From an uncultured Eubacteriales bacterium (GTDB lineage: Bacteria; Bacillota; Clostridia; Oscillospirales; Acutalibacteraceae): 16,743 bases of DNA. Shown in pieces: positions 1-6,160 of this stretch. The position numbers and the translations under genes were made by a program. The notes beneath the pieces were generated by a model, which made no database searches, was not told the DNA's origin, and saw only the letters and a list, made by a program, of their open reading frames with translations. The number at the start of each line of letters is the position of its first letter. Position 1 is the first letter of the stretch. Location: positions 81,601-98,343 of the forward strand of contig CAJTXF010000001.1 in assembly GCA_910580045.1 (NCBI GenBank). The letters are read 5' to 3'.

Positions 1-118
1 CTGCCCCCGCACCCCCGCAGCCTTTGAAAAGGCTGGCGAAACTTTTATCCCGCCTTTCGGCTGTGCTTGGCAGAGGCTCCTGCCCCGTGCCGTCAGGCGG
101 TATTACCCTGCTCTCCTT
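1..118. other. Left-edge non-coding stretch
   Basis: No gene is supported here. The only structure is a short hairpin at 18-35 (CAGCCTT, loop TGAA, AAGGCTG). It has no T-run on either side, so it is not a convincing terminator for the AAA+ gene that ends at 119. The neighbouring gene to the left lies outside the window. Confidence 0.4.
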
Positions 119-2248
119 CTATGCTTCCTTGAATCCGAAATCCTCCGCCGTCAGCAGCTCCAAATCCTGACACTCCTCCGCTGCCCGCATATTCCGCCGG
201 GAGCAGGCAATCACTGCCGCCTCTACCTTGTTCCGCGCCATGCGCCCGTTCCCGTTCACCCGGGAATCCCCAGTCAGCTGCATGGCTTCATAATACCCCA
301 GCAGCGGCGCGTCGCAGCCCTCATCCAGCCGGTAGCCCATACCTGCCACAATGCTCTTTGTAATGGCCAGCAGCTCCTCAGCCGTGTAGTCCGGGAACTC
401 AATCAGGTTGGGGAACCGGGAGCGCAGGCCTGAGTTGGCGCTTAAAAACTCCTCCATCTCCCGGGAGTAGCCTGCCAGAATCACCACCAGCCTGTCCCGG
501 TAATCTTCCATGCCCTTTACCAGGGCATCAATGGCCTCCAGTCCGAAGCTGTCATCCCGGCCCCGGTAGAGGGAATAGGCCTCGTCAATAAACAGCACGC
601 CCCCCAAAGCTGACTGGATGGCTTTCTGGGTCAGGGGCGCGGTATGGCCCACATATTGGCCCACCAAATCCGCCCGGGTGACCTCCACCAGCTGCCCGCC
701 GGTCAGGGCTCCAATGGCCTTGAGGTACCGGGACACCAGCCTTGCCACTGTGGTCTTGCCAGTGCCCGGGTTCCCGGTGAAAATCATGTGCATGGAGGGG
801 GGCTCTGCTTTCAAGCCCCGCTGGCGCCGGAGCTGCTGCATTTTGAAGGTATCCTCCAAAGACAGTACATAGTCTTTTACGCTGCCCAGGCCCACAATTT
901 TCTCCAGCTCGGCCTTGACCTCCTCCAGCTCGGCCTGGCTGGCCCGGCCCTCTGGGGACTGGGGCACGATTTTCCCGGACACGTTTTCCGTCCGGTACTC
1001 CACTGCCAGGGCCCCTGCCTCGGCCTTGAGCTCTGCCGTCAAGGGAGGGCGCAGGGACTTGCGAAGCTTCTCCTCGCTCATGGCCCGGTACAGGGCCTGG
1101 GCCCCCTGGCCGATGGCTGCCGCGCCCTGCTCCTTATTATAGGCTTTGGCCAGCAGCTCCACCGCCGGCCGGCCAAAGCTCAGCCGGAATCCCAGCTGTT
1201 TTTCCGCCCGCAGGCACAAATCCTTGAGAGCGCCGTCAGCTATGTGGATGAGACTCTCCTGGGTGAACTCCCCGGTGGAGAGCACATCCTCCAGCCCGGC
1301 CAGGAACGTGCCTCCAAAGGCCCCCAGCAGCCGGGACTGGGACTCGCCCAGCAAAAACAGGTACCGCCCCCCTGCCGACAGCTTGGACAGGGCCCCAGGT
1401 GCCAGGGCAGTGCCCACCTCCACCAGCAGGCCCTTCTGCTCCGCGTACCGGCCCGGCAGAGGCACACTGCCTGTGGAGAACAGCGCCGCCGCCATGGGCA
1501 AAACAGAGGGGTGACAGCTCTGGTAGTTGGTAAACACCAGCGCCGAGGCCCCAGACTTCAGCGCCGTAAACAAGTCCTGAACAAACAGCTTCTCCGAGCC
1601 TGGTGCGCTGTAGGCTCCCAAATCCACCTCCGCCGTCTTGGGGGATTTCAGCACCCCCTGCCGCCCCAGAGAGGCCACCGCCGCCTTGACCGCGCTGCGC
1701 CGCCCGCTTCCAACCCGGCCCAGCAGCGCTGCCCGGCACAGGGGGACATCACTGGATGTCCCGGCCACAAAGGGCCGCTTAAAGGCCAGCATCAGCCCGT
1801 TGACGAACTCCTCCTGGCCCAGCACCTGTGCCAGGACCTCCTGCCGCGCCACCTCAAAGGCCCCGTCTATGTCCTGGGCATTCCCGGCGTTGTTGGCTGT
1901 CTCTGAGGAGATACCGTCATTTTTTAGATGGCGCTCCAAATCTTCCATGTCAGCCCGGGCCTCCCGGGTCATACGCTCCACCCGCTTCTGCAGGGACTCT
2001 GCCATGTCCAGCTGGGCCTTTTGCACTGCGTCCAGGGCTGCCCCGGCCTCTTCAAGGCTTGCATTGGAAAAGTCAATCTGCGGGAGCGTCCCGCCGCTTC
2101 CCCCAGGGCCTGCCTGGGGCTTTTTTATCTCCGGCCCAGTGGGCAAAGCCAGCTCTGGGGGCGTCTTTTCCTCAGAGGCAGGGCTTCTCATATTCAGCCT
2201 GCCGCCCCGGAACATGGAGTTCAAAATGGAATCAATATCGTTTTTCAT
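119..2248 (-). CDS. SpoVK/CbbX-like AAA+ ATPase with an N-terminal degenerate AAA module
   Basis: The product is 709 residues and probably a cytosolic ATP-driven remodelling or chaperone protein; its substrate is unknown. The start is the ATG at 2248, because a GGGAG ribosome site lies just upstream; a longer open frame reaching 2356 has no such site. Residues ~55-110 are charged and helical, probably coiled coil. Residues ~140-420 resemble a Clp-type AAA+ domain (GQEEFV box, small-domain-like segment near 380-400), but the P-loop is broken: GRVGSGRRS at ~178-186 lacks the Lys-Thr/Ser. Residues ~440-709 form an intact CbbX/SpoVK domain with Walker A GNPGTGKTT at 492-500, Walker B VLFIDEAYS at 551-559, a sensor region ILAGYSREM near 590 and an arginine-finger-like GLRSRFPN near 607. 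B. subtilis SpoVK is only about half this long, so the N-terminal module is the distinctive part. The gene lies 25 bases after aroD and is probably cotranscribed with it. AAA+ identity is sure; the biological role is not. Confidence 0.9.
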   Translation of the reverse strand: MKNDIDSILNSMFRGGRLNMRSPASEEKTPPELALPTGPEIKKPQAGPGGSGGTLPQIDFSNASLEEAGAALDAVQKAQLDMAESLQKRVERMTREARADMEDLERHLKNDGISSETANNAGNAQDIDGAFEVARQEVLAQVLGQEEFVNGLMLAFKRPFVAGTSSDVPLCRAALLGRVGSGRRSAVKAAVASLGRQGVLKSPKTAEVDLGAYSAPGSEKLFVQDLFTALKSGASALVFTNYQSCHPSVLPMAAALFSTGSVPLPGRYAEQKGLLVEVGTALAPGALSKLSAGGRYLFLLGESQSRLLGAFGGTFLAGLEDVLSTGEFTQESLIHIADGALKDLCLRAEKQLGFRLSFGRPAVELLAKAYNKEQGAAAIGQGAQALYRAMSEEKLRKSLRPPLTAELKAEAGALAVEYRTENVSGKIVPQSPEGRASQAELEEVKAELEKIVGLGSVKDYVLSLEDTFKMQQLRRQRGLKAEPPSMHMIFTGNPGTGKTTVARLVSRYLKAIGALTGGQLVEVTRADLVGQYVGHTAPLTQKAIQSALGGVLFIDEAYSLYRGRDDSFGLEAIDALVKGMEDYRDRLVVILAGYSREMEEFLSANSGLRSRFPNLIEFPDYTAEELLAITKSIVAGMGYRLDEGCDAPLLGYYEAMQLTGDSRVNGNGRMARNKVEAAVIACSRRNMRAAEECQDLELLTAEDFGFKEA

Positions 2249-2273
2249 GGGCGTCTCCCTCTCTCTCCAACTC

Positions 2274-3008
2274 TCATGGCGCCAGGCTGTCCAGCATATT
2301 CCGCAGGGCCTGGGCCCCAATCTGCCCAGGGGCAGAGGCCTGGAGCCCTGCCGCAAAGGTCAGGCAGGAGCCTGTCAGCTCTCCGCAGACACGGCTTACC
2401 CTGCCCAGGCTTCCCATACTCATGGTGATAACCGGGCCCAGCTCCTCCGCGGCCTCCATAGTCACCTCCAAAAGCGCCAGCACATCCGCCGGGCAGGTGG
2501 GCATTACAGCCAGCTTGGGCAAATCCGCGCCCAGGGACTTCATCTTCCGCAGAAGCGCCCTCATTACAGCCTTATCCGGCGTGGCGGCAAAATCATGGTG
2601 GGAGATGACCACTCCCAGGCCCCGGCTTTTGGCCAGCCCCGCCAGCCGCTGGCTCCGCTCCTCTCCGCAGGCGAGCTCAATGTCAATCAGCTGGAAAGTA
2701 CCCTCCGCCCCAAGAAGACCTGTCAGGCGTTCCTCGTACGCCTGGGGGGACAGGGCCTGCCCGCCGCCCTGCTCCTTTGTGCGCAGGGTACAGAGCACCG
2801 GGCGGCTGGCTTTATCCCGCAGCAGGGCCAAGGCCAGCGTCCAGTCCCCGGCAAAAGCGTCTGCCCGCCACTCCCACAGTTCCGCGGGCAGGGAATCCGC
2901 CGCGGCCAGCTCCTGTTCCAAGGCGGGCAAATCCCCGGCCGTCAGGGGAACACATATTTTAGGCGCGCCGGCTCCAAAAGAGAGCCCGGCGATTTGGAAA
3001 GCTCGCAT
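2274..3008 (-). CDS. aroD: 3-dehydroquinate dehydratase, type I
   Basis: The product is 244 residues. It catalyses dehydration of 3-dehydroquinate to 3-dehydroshikimate, step three of the shikimate pathway, through a Schiff base. Visible family marks are EWRAD at 46-50, the SHHDF motif with catalytic His138 (E. coli His143), the Schiff-base lysine in LPKLAVMP (Lys165, E. coli Lys170), SMGSLGRVSRV at 197-207 with the substrate-binding Arg, and ASAPGQI at 224-230. The length is normal for the type I family. The ATG at 3008 has GGAGG upstream, and a good promoter lies at 3054-3082. No other aro gene is next to it; the following gene in the unit is the AAA+ ATPase. No sign of damage. Confidence 0.95.
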   Translation of the reverse strand: MRAFQIAGLSFGAGAPKICVPLTAGDLPALEQELAAADSLPAELWEWRADAFAGDWTLALALLRDKASRPVLCTLRTKEQGGGQALSPQAYEERLTGLLGAEGTFQLIDIELACGEERSQRLAGLAKSRGLGVVISHHDFAATPDKAVMRALLRKMKSLGADLPKLAVMPTCPADVLALLEVTMEAAEELGPVITMSMGSLGRVSRVCGELTGSCLTFAAGLQASAPGQIGAQALRNMLDSLAP

Positions 3009-3053
3009 GGTCTACCTCCAAGGGGATGAAACTGTATCGGATTATATAAGATT

Positions 3054-3082
3054 AGTATACCCGGGCGCGGATAAAATGTCAA
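3054..3082 (-). promoter_or_regulatory. Sigma-A promoter of aroD-AAA+ unit
   Basis: Read on the minus strand, TTGACA (3082-3077) is followed after 17 bases by TATACT (3059-3054). This is a near-consensus vegetative promoter about 45 bases upstream of the aroD ATG. The expected transcript start is near 3047. Confidence 0.75.
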
Positions 3083-3135
3083 TATGGAAGCACGGGCCAT
3101 GGCGGGACCTGTTGGCCGGTAATCCGCACGCGCTC

Positions 3136-3162
3136 TTGTCCTGGGGAGTAGAATGGTATAGA
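3136..3162 (+). promoter_or_regulatory. Possible extended -10 promoter toward mazF
   Basis: TG-G-TATAGA at 3154-3162 matches an extended -10 element. A weak -35 (TTGTCC, 3136-3141) lies 15 bases upstream. It would drive mazF with a ~170-base leader that starts just before the hairpin at 3163-3186. No better plus-strand promoter was found upstream of mazF. Confidence 0.3.
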
Positions 3163-3186
3163 AAGCGCGGCAGCACTGCCGCGTTT
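3163..3186. repeat. Inverted repeat upstream of mazF
   Basis: CGCGGCAG (3166-3173) and CTGCCGCG (3176-3183) are perfect complements. Flanking AA/TT pairs and a G-T wobble extend the stem to 3163-3186. It lies between the divergent aroD and mazF promoters. It could be an operator for a dimeric regulator or an early RNA hairpin; too few Ts follow for a strong terminator. Confidence 0.5.
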
Positions 3187-3209
3187 CCTGGAGGGAAGTT
3201 TCTTCTTCC

Positions 3210-3341
3210 ATGATTAAACTTCCAATTTCTGCTCACACTACTACCAAGACAATCATTCCTCCTCACAAAGGCAGGCATCTAAAGAGGTTTCCTGCTGTTT
3301 CAGGGAGGGGCAATATCGCAAGGGAGAGTGAAAAATCGTGA
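3210..3341 (+). CDS. Possible 43-residue leader ORF overlapping mazF
   Basis: An ATG at 3210 opens 43 codons that end in a TGA overlapping the mazF GTG (GTGA at 3338-3341), the layout of translational coupling. A GGAGGG at 3190-3195 is 14 bases upstream, farther than usual. The basic, Thr/Pro-containing peptide does not resemble MazE or a ribbon-helix-helix antitoxin. It may be chance; confidence is low. The rest of 3009-3337 holds only the promoters and hairpin listed separately. Confidence 0.2.
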   Translation: MIKLPISAHTTTKTIIPPHKGRHLKRFPAVSGRGNIARESEKS

Positions 3342-3691
3342 ACGTGCACAGAGGCGACATTTACTATGCCGATTTGAGTCCTGTGGTGGGCTCTGAGCAG
3401 GGGGGCGTGCGCCCGGTCCTGATTATTCAAAACGATGTGGGCAACAAATTCAGCCCCACAGTCATCGCGGCGGCCATTACCAGCCAGCGGGATAAGACCA
3501 ACCTTCCCACCCATATTGAGGTGGATGCCCAGGGAAGCGGCCTAATCAAGGACTCTGTGGTCCTGCTGGAGCAGGTCCGCACCCTGGATAAGCACCGCCT
3601 GCGGGAAAAGATGGGCCGGCTGGACAAAAACTCCATGAGCAGGGTCAATCAGGCCCTGTCCATCAGCTTTGGTCTTGGGCCTACATATTGA
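3338..3691 (+). CDS. mazF: MazF/EndoA-type endoribonuclease toxin
   Basis: The product is 117 residues, nearly colinear with B. subtilis EndoA (MazF), an mRNA interferase that cuts single-stranded RNA at a short specific sequence. The N-terminus RGDIYYADLSPVVGSEQGG is typical. The catalytic pair known from EndoA, Arg25 and Thr48, is present in GVRPVLIIQND and AAAIT. The GTG start at 3338 follows GGGAG at good spacing; no other start fits the family N-terminus. The usual antitoxin gene (MazE, or a CopG/RHH protein as in ndoAI-ndoA) is not found upstream, where only a 43-codon ORF of unknown nature overlaps the start. The last 43 bases overlap the 3' end of cca on the other strand, with no terminator between. 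The cleavage sequence cannot be told from the protein. Confidence 0.95.
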   Translation: MNVHRGDIYYADLSPVVGSEQGGVRPVLIIQNDVGNKFSPTVIAAAITSQRDKTNLPTHIEVDAQGSGLIKDSVVLLEQVRTLDKHRLREKMGRLDKNSMSRVNQALSISFGLGPTY

Positions 3692-5049
3692 TTTGTAGGC
3701 TCCCGTCCGACCCTTTCAGCAGCTCTCCGGGCCCGCGCCAAAAGCGGGGGCCTTTCATTTTGCAGTTCACCGCTGAGCACCTCCTCCAGCAGGGTGTTCA
3801 GGGCCTGGCCCAGGGGCTTTCCAGGCACATAGCCCAGCCCGATTAGGTCATTCCCCTTTACCGCCAGCCCTGGAAGGCCCAGGCAGTCCCCCCGGCGGAG
3901 AATATCCCTGGCCAAATCCTCCGCCTCCTTCAGCAGCGCCAGCCGCTTTTCCCTGAGGGCCGGGGCCTGGGCAGACACATCCCCCCGCATCAGCTCCAAA
4001 AGCCGGAACAGGCCCTCCTCCCCAAGCCTGGCCAGCAGCCGCTTCACCCGCTTTTCCGGCAGGGGCAGGGGCTCTCCATGGCACTCTATCAGTTCTGCCA
4101 CAGCCTCTGCCTCCTGGTTGGAGAACCGCAGCCGCTCCATCAGCCCTTTGGCCAGCCGGACGCTCTCCCTGGCGTGGCCCCAGAAATGAGCCCAGCCGTC
4201 CGGGCCAAAGCTCTTCACCAAAGGCTTCCCGCAGTCGTGGAGCAGGGCCGCCCAGCGGAGCACTGGCTCCGGGGGAACAGCGTCAACCGCGTGGAGGGTG
4301 TGCTCCCAGCAGTCATAGCAGTGGTAGGGGGATTCCTGGGCACAGCGGGAGAGGGCTTCCAGCTCCGGCAGGGCAGAGAAAAAAATGGGCGCATATGCCC
4401 GTATCACCTGCACGGCCCCTGGGCCCGCAAGCAGCTTGGTCAGCTCCTCCCGAATCCGCTGGCCGGAGATATCCCCCAAAAGCTCCCTGCAGGCCAACGC
4501 GGCTCTGCCAGTCTCCTCCTCCACAGAAAAGCCCAGCACAGCCCCGAACCGCAGGCAGCGCAGAATGCGCAGAGCGTCCTCCTCAAACCGCCGGATTGGC
4601 TCCCCCACACAGCGGACGCGCCCTTGGCTCAAATCCTCCAACCCTCCGAAGCAATCCACCAGGCCCTTTTCCGGGTGCCAGGCCATGGCGTTTATGGTGA
4701 AATCCCGCCGGGCCAAGTCCTCTTCCAGCCGGGCGGTGAAGGTGACCTGCTCTGGCCTGCGGTGGCCAGTGTAATCCCCGTCCACCCGGTAAGTGGTGGC
4801 CTCCACCACCCTGCCGCAGATGACGATTCCCTCTGTGCCATGCTTTTCTCCCGCAGTGACAGCAGGAAGCAGAGGGAAGCAGGCAGCAGTCTGCTCTGGA
4901 CGGGCAGAGGTGGCAATGTCCCAGTCAGCGGGCGTTCGGCCCAGAAGGGAGTCACGGACGCAGCCGCCCACAAACCAGGCGGAGAAACCCGCCTCTTCCA
5001 GACCGGACAGAACCTCCAGGGCATAGGCAGGGGGGTGGATGGGATACAT
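3649..5049 (-). CDS. cca: CCA tRNA nucleotidyltransferase with HD domain
   Basis: The product is 466 residues of the class II nucleotidyltransferase family, which adds or repairs the 3' CCA of tRNA. The head holds GGCVRDSLLG at 28-37 and the metal-binding DWD at 42-44, then RRDFTINAMA at 114-123 and the RFEEDALRILRCLRF helix near 154-168. An HD-type segment follows, with LLHDCGK at 269-275 and His292. The start at 5049 is chosen because AAAGGAG (5058-5064) sits 8 bases upstream; an ATG 18 bases further upstream lies inside that site. The C-terminus overlaps the end of mazF by 43 bases. Poly(A) polymerase or a partial (A- or CC-adding) activity cannot be ruled out by sequence alone, but one copy with an HD domain suits a full CCA enzyme. 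No clear promoter was identified. Confidence 0.92.
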   Translation of the reverse strand: MYPIHPPAYALEVLSGLEEAGFSAWFVGGCVRDSLLGRTPADWDIATSARPEQTAACFPLLPAVTAGEKHGTEGIVICGRVVEATTYRVDGDYTGHRRPEQVTFTARLEEDLARRDFTINAMAWHPEKGLVDCFGGLEDLSQGRVRCVGEPIRRFEEDALRILRCLRFGAVLGFSVEEETGRAALACRELLGDISGQRIREELTKLLAGPGAVQVIRAYAPIFFSALPELEALSRCAQESPYHCYDCWEHTLHAVDAVPPEPVLRWAALLHDCGKPLVKSFGPDGWAHFWGHARESVRLAKGLMERLRFSNQEAEAVAELIECHGEPLPLPEKRVKRLLARLGEEGLFRLLELMRGDVSAQAPALREKRLALLKEAEDLARDILRRGDCLGLPGLAVKGNDLIGLGYVPGKPLGQALNTLLEEVLSGELQNERPPLLARARRAAERVGREPTNQYVGPRPKLMDRA

Positions 5050-5161
5050 AAAGGAAGCTCCTTTCATCAGAGCAGTATGCGGGAAAAACAGCGAAATATA
5101 GGGTTGGCTTTGGTTTTTTCTGCCATGCTTGGGGAACCTGTCACTCAGCCCCTGGAGGCGG

Positions 5162-5190
5162 TTGACATCACCCCCCAAACATGGTAAGAT
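5162..5190 (+). promoter_or_regulatory. Sigma-A promoter of SEC-C gene
   Basis: TTGACA (5162-5167), a 17-base spacer and TAAGAT (5185-5190) form a good vegetative promoter. Transcription would start near 5197 and give a ~90-base leader containing the hairpin at 5213-5248. Confidence 0.65.
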
Positions 5191-5212
5191 ATTCCCAATA
5201 CTTTCTAGCGTC

Positions 5213-5248
5213 TGTTTGAAAACCACGGTATTTCGGGATTTTCAAACA
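5213..5248 (+). repeat. 10-bp inverted repeat in the SEC-C gene leader
   Basis: TGTTTGAAAA (5213-5222) and TTTTCAAACA (5239-5248) are perfectly complementary around a 16-base loop. It lies inside the predicted leader, about 40 bases before the start codon. The loop carries short complementary CC/GG runs. No T-run follows, so it is not a standard terminator. Confidence 0.5.
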
Positions 5249-5287
5249 AGCCCTGAACATAAAGTTTATATTTGAGGAGTGGTTAGT

Positions 5288-5782
5288 GTGCCGTTGTTGG
5301 AAGATTGGAGAAATTACGCCCAAGAGCAGCAAGAGAAAAGAGGGGCCAAGTTCTGGCAGGAGTATTTCAGGCAGGAGACCCAGTTCTACAGACAGATTCT
5401 TACCTCAAAGCCCCGGAAGAGTACAGTCAAGTCCTATGCCAAAAAGTTCGGCGTGGATTTGATTACCATGACAGGCTTTCTGGATGGCATCAATGACAGC
5501 CTGAAAAATCCCAACCAGCTGGAAAACCTGGAGCCTGACTCTGAGGTCAGCCTGGGCTATGACACAGAGCTTCTTTATAAAAACATGGTGGAGGCCAAAG
5601 CCCACTGGCTCTATTCCCTCACTGAATGGGAGAACCATCTGTCTCTGGAGCGCCGCCAGGAGCTGTACCGGGAGCAGAGGAACTCCAAAACCGTGGTCAA
5701 GGGACCAAAAACCGGCCGGAACGAGCCCTGCCCCTGCGGCAGCGGCAAAAAGTATAAAAAATGCTGCGGCAGGGACGCGTAA
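5288..5782 (+). CDS. SEC-C motif protein
   Basis: The product is 164 residues. The last 22 carry a SEC-C zinc-binding motif, GRNEPCPCGSGKKYKKCCG at 143-161, with Cys148, Cys150, Cys159 and Cys160 as likely ligands. This is the module found at the C-terminus of SecA, where it binds zinc and SecB or ribosomes; here it is attached to a helical, charged domain of unknown function (residues 1-~135), not to a SecA motor. The GTG at 5288 is chosen because GAGGAG (5274-5279) lies 8 bases upstream; an in-frame GTG at 5279 overlaps that ribosome site. The gene has its own promoter and is closed by the terminator at 5820, so it is monocistronic. A role in protein targeting or as an adaptor is only a guess. 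Confidence 0.88.
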   Translation: MPLLEDWRNYAQEQQEKRGAKFWQEYFRQETQFYRQILTSKPRKSTVKSYAKKFGVDLITMTGFLDGINDSLKNPNQLENLEPDSEVSLGYDTELLYKNMVEAKAHWLYSLTEWENHLSLERRQELYREQRNSKTVVKGPKTGRNEPCPCGSGKKYKKCCGRDA

Positions 5783-5819
5783 GCTCCCGATACAGCCGCC
5801 TGCTCCATCATACTGTCCT

Positions 5820-5856
5820 GGCCCGGTTTTGTCAAGAAGAAACCGGGCCGGGCTTT
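5820..5856 (+). terminator. Intrinsic terminator of SEC-C gene
   Basis: A 10-bp perfect stem (GGCCCGGTTT at 5820-5829 with AAACCGGGCC at 5840-5849) around a 10-base loop is followed by GGGC and four Ts at 5853-5856. It lies 37 bases after the stop codon. Confidence 0.75.
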
Positions 5857-5913
5857 TCCGCCTGGAGCTTCCTCCAAGGGAAGGCCATGAAACTCCACCG
5901 CAGGATATGTTAT

Positions 5914-6085
5914 GGAAGTACTGATTAAATCTGGTGCGCATATCGTGCAGTGAATTTTTTCGTCAGAGTGCAAAGATTGAGTGCAGCCAATCTGGCGATT
6001 GGCAAACGAAAGCTGTGCACTATGAGGGAAAAAGTGCAAGCGGGATGCGTGCCAAGCCGCCAGGCGTGATTTAATCAGTGGTTCC
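5914..6085. repeat. 172-base MITE-like long imperfect hairpin
   Basis: The ends are inverted copies of each other: 5914-5931 and 6068-6085 match at 16 of 18 positions, with ACTGATTAAATC identical. The similarity continues inward as an imperfect inverted repeat. TGGTGCGCAT on the left pairs with ATGCGTGCCA on the right, and GAGTGCAAAG with CTGTGCACT. The apex is a perfect 7-bp hairpin (GCCAATC at 5986-5992, loop TGGC, GATTGGC at 5997-6003). No ORF was found. A possible TTA duplication flanks it (5910-5912 and 6086-6088). It sits 14 bases upstream of the antiporter's -35. It is probably a miniature transposable element or a structured repeat family, but copy number cannot be seen here. The remaining gene-free bases (5857-5913) show nothing else. 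Confidence 0.55.
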
Positions 6086-6098
6086 TTAAAATACGCCG

Positions 6099-6127
6099 TT
6101 GTATGTATGGGGGTCTTCCCGTATAAC
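6099..6127 (+). promoter_or_regulatory. Promoter of NhaC-family gene
   Basis: TTGTAT (6099-6104), a 17-base spacer and TATAAC (6122-6127) lie 33 bases before the start codon, giving a short leader. Confidence 0.5.
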
Positions 6128-6136
6128 AGACGGGAA
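6116..6136. promoter_or_regulatory. Operator-like inverted repeat over the -10 region
   Basis: TTCCCGT (6116-6122) and ACGGGAA (6130-6136) are perfect complements separated by 7 bases. They bracket the predicted -10 box and start site of the antiporter promoter. The position suits a repressor site; alternatively it is a 5' RNA hairpin. Confidence 0.4.
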
Positions 6137-6160
6137 TATAGGATAAAAGGAGGAAGGAAG

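Noticed and set aside
1638..3213. Two long plus-strand open frames (over 460 codons each) across aroD and the AAA+ gene
   Set aside because: They lie antisense to two well-supported genes, have Pro/Arg/Ser-rich low-complexity translations and no ribosome sites. They are by-products of high GC.
4078..5187. 369-codon plus-strand frame opposite cca
   Set aside because: Antisense to a gene with all family motifs; no recognisable domain or ribosome site.
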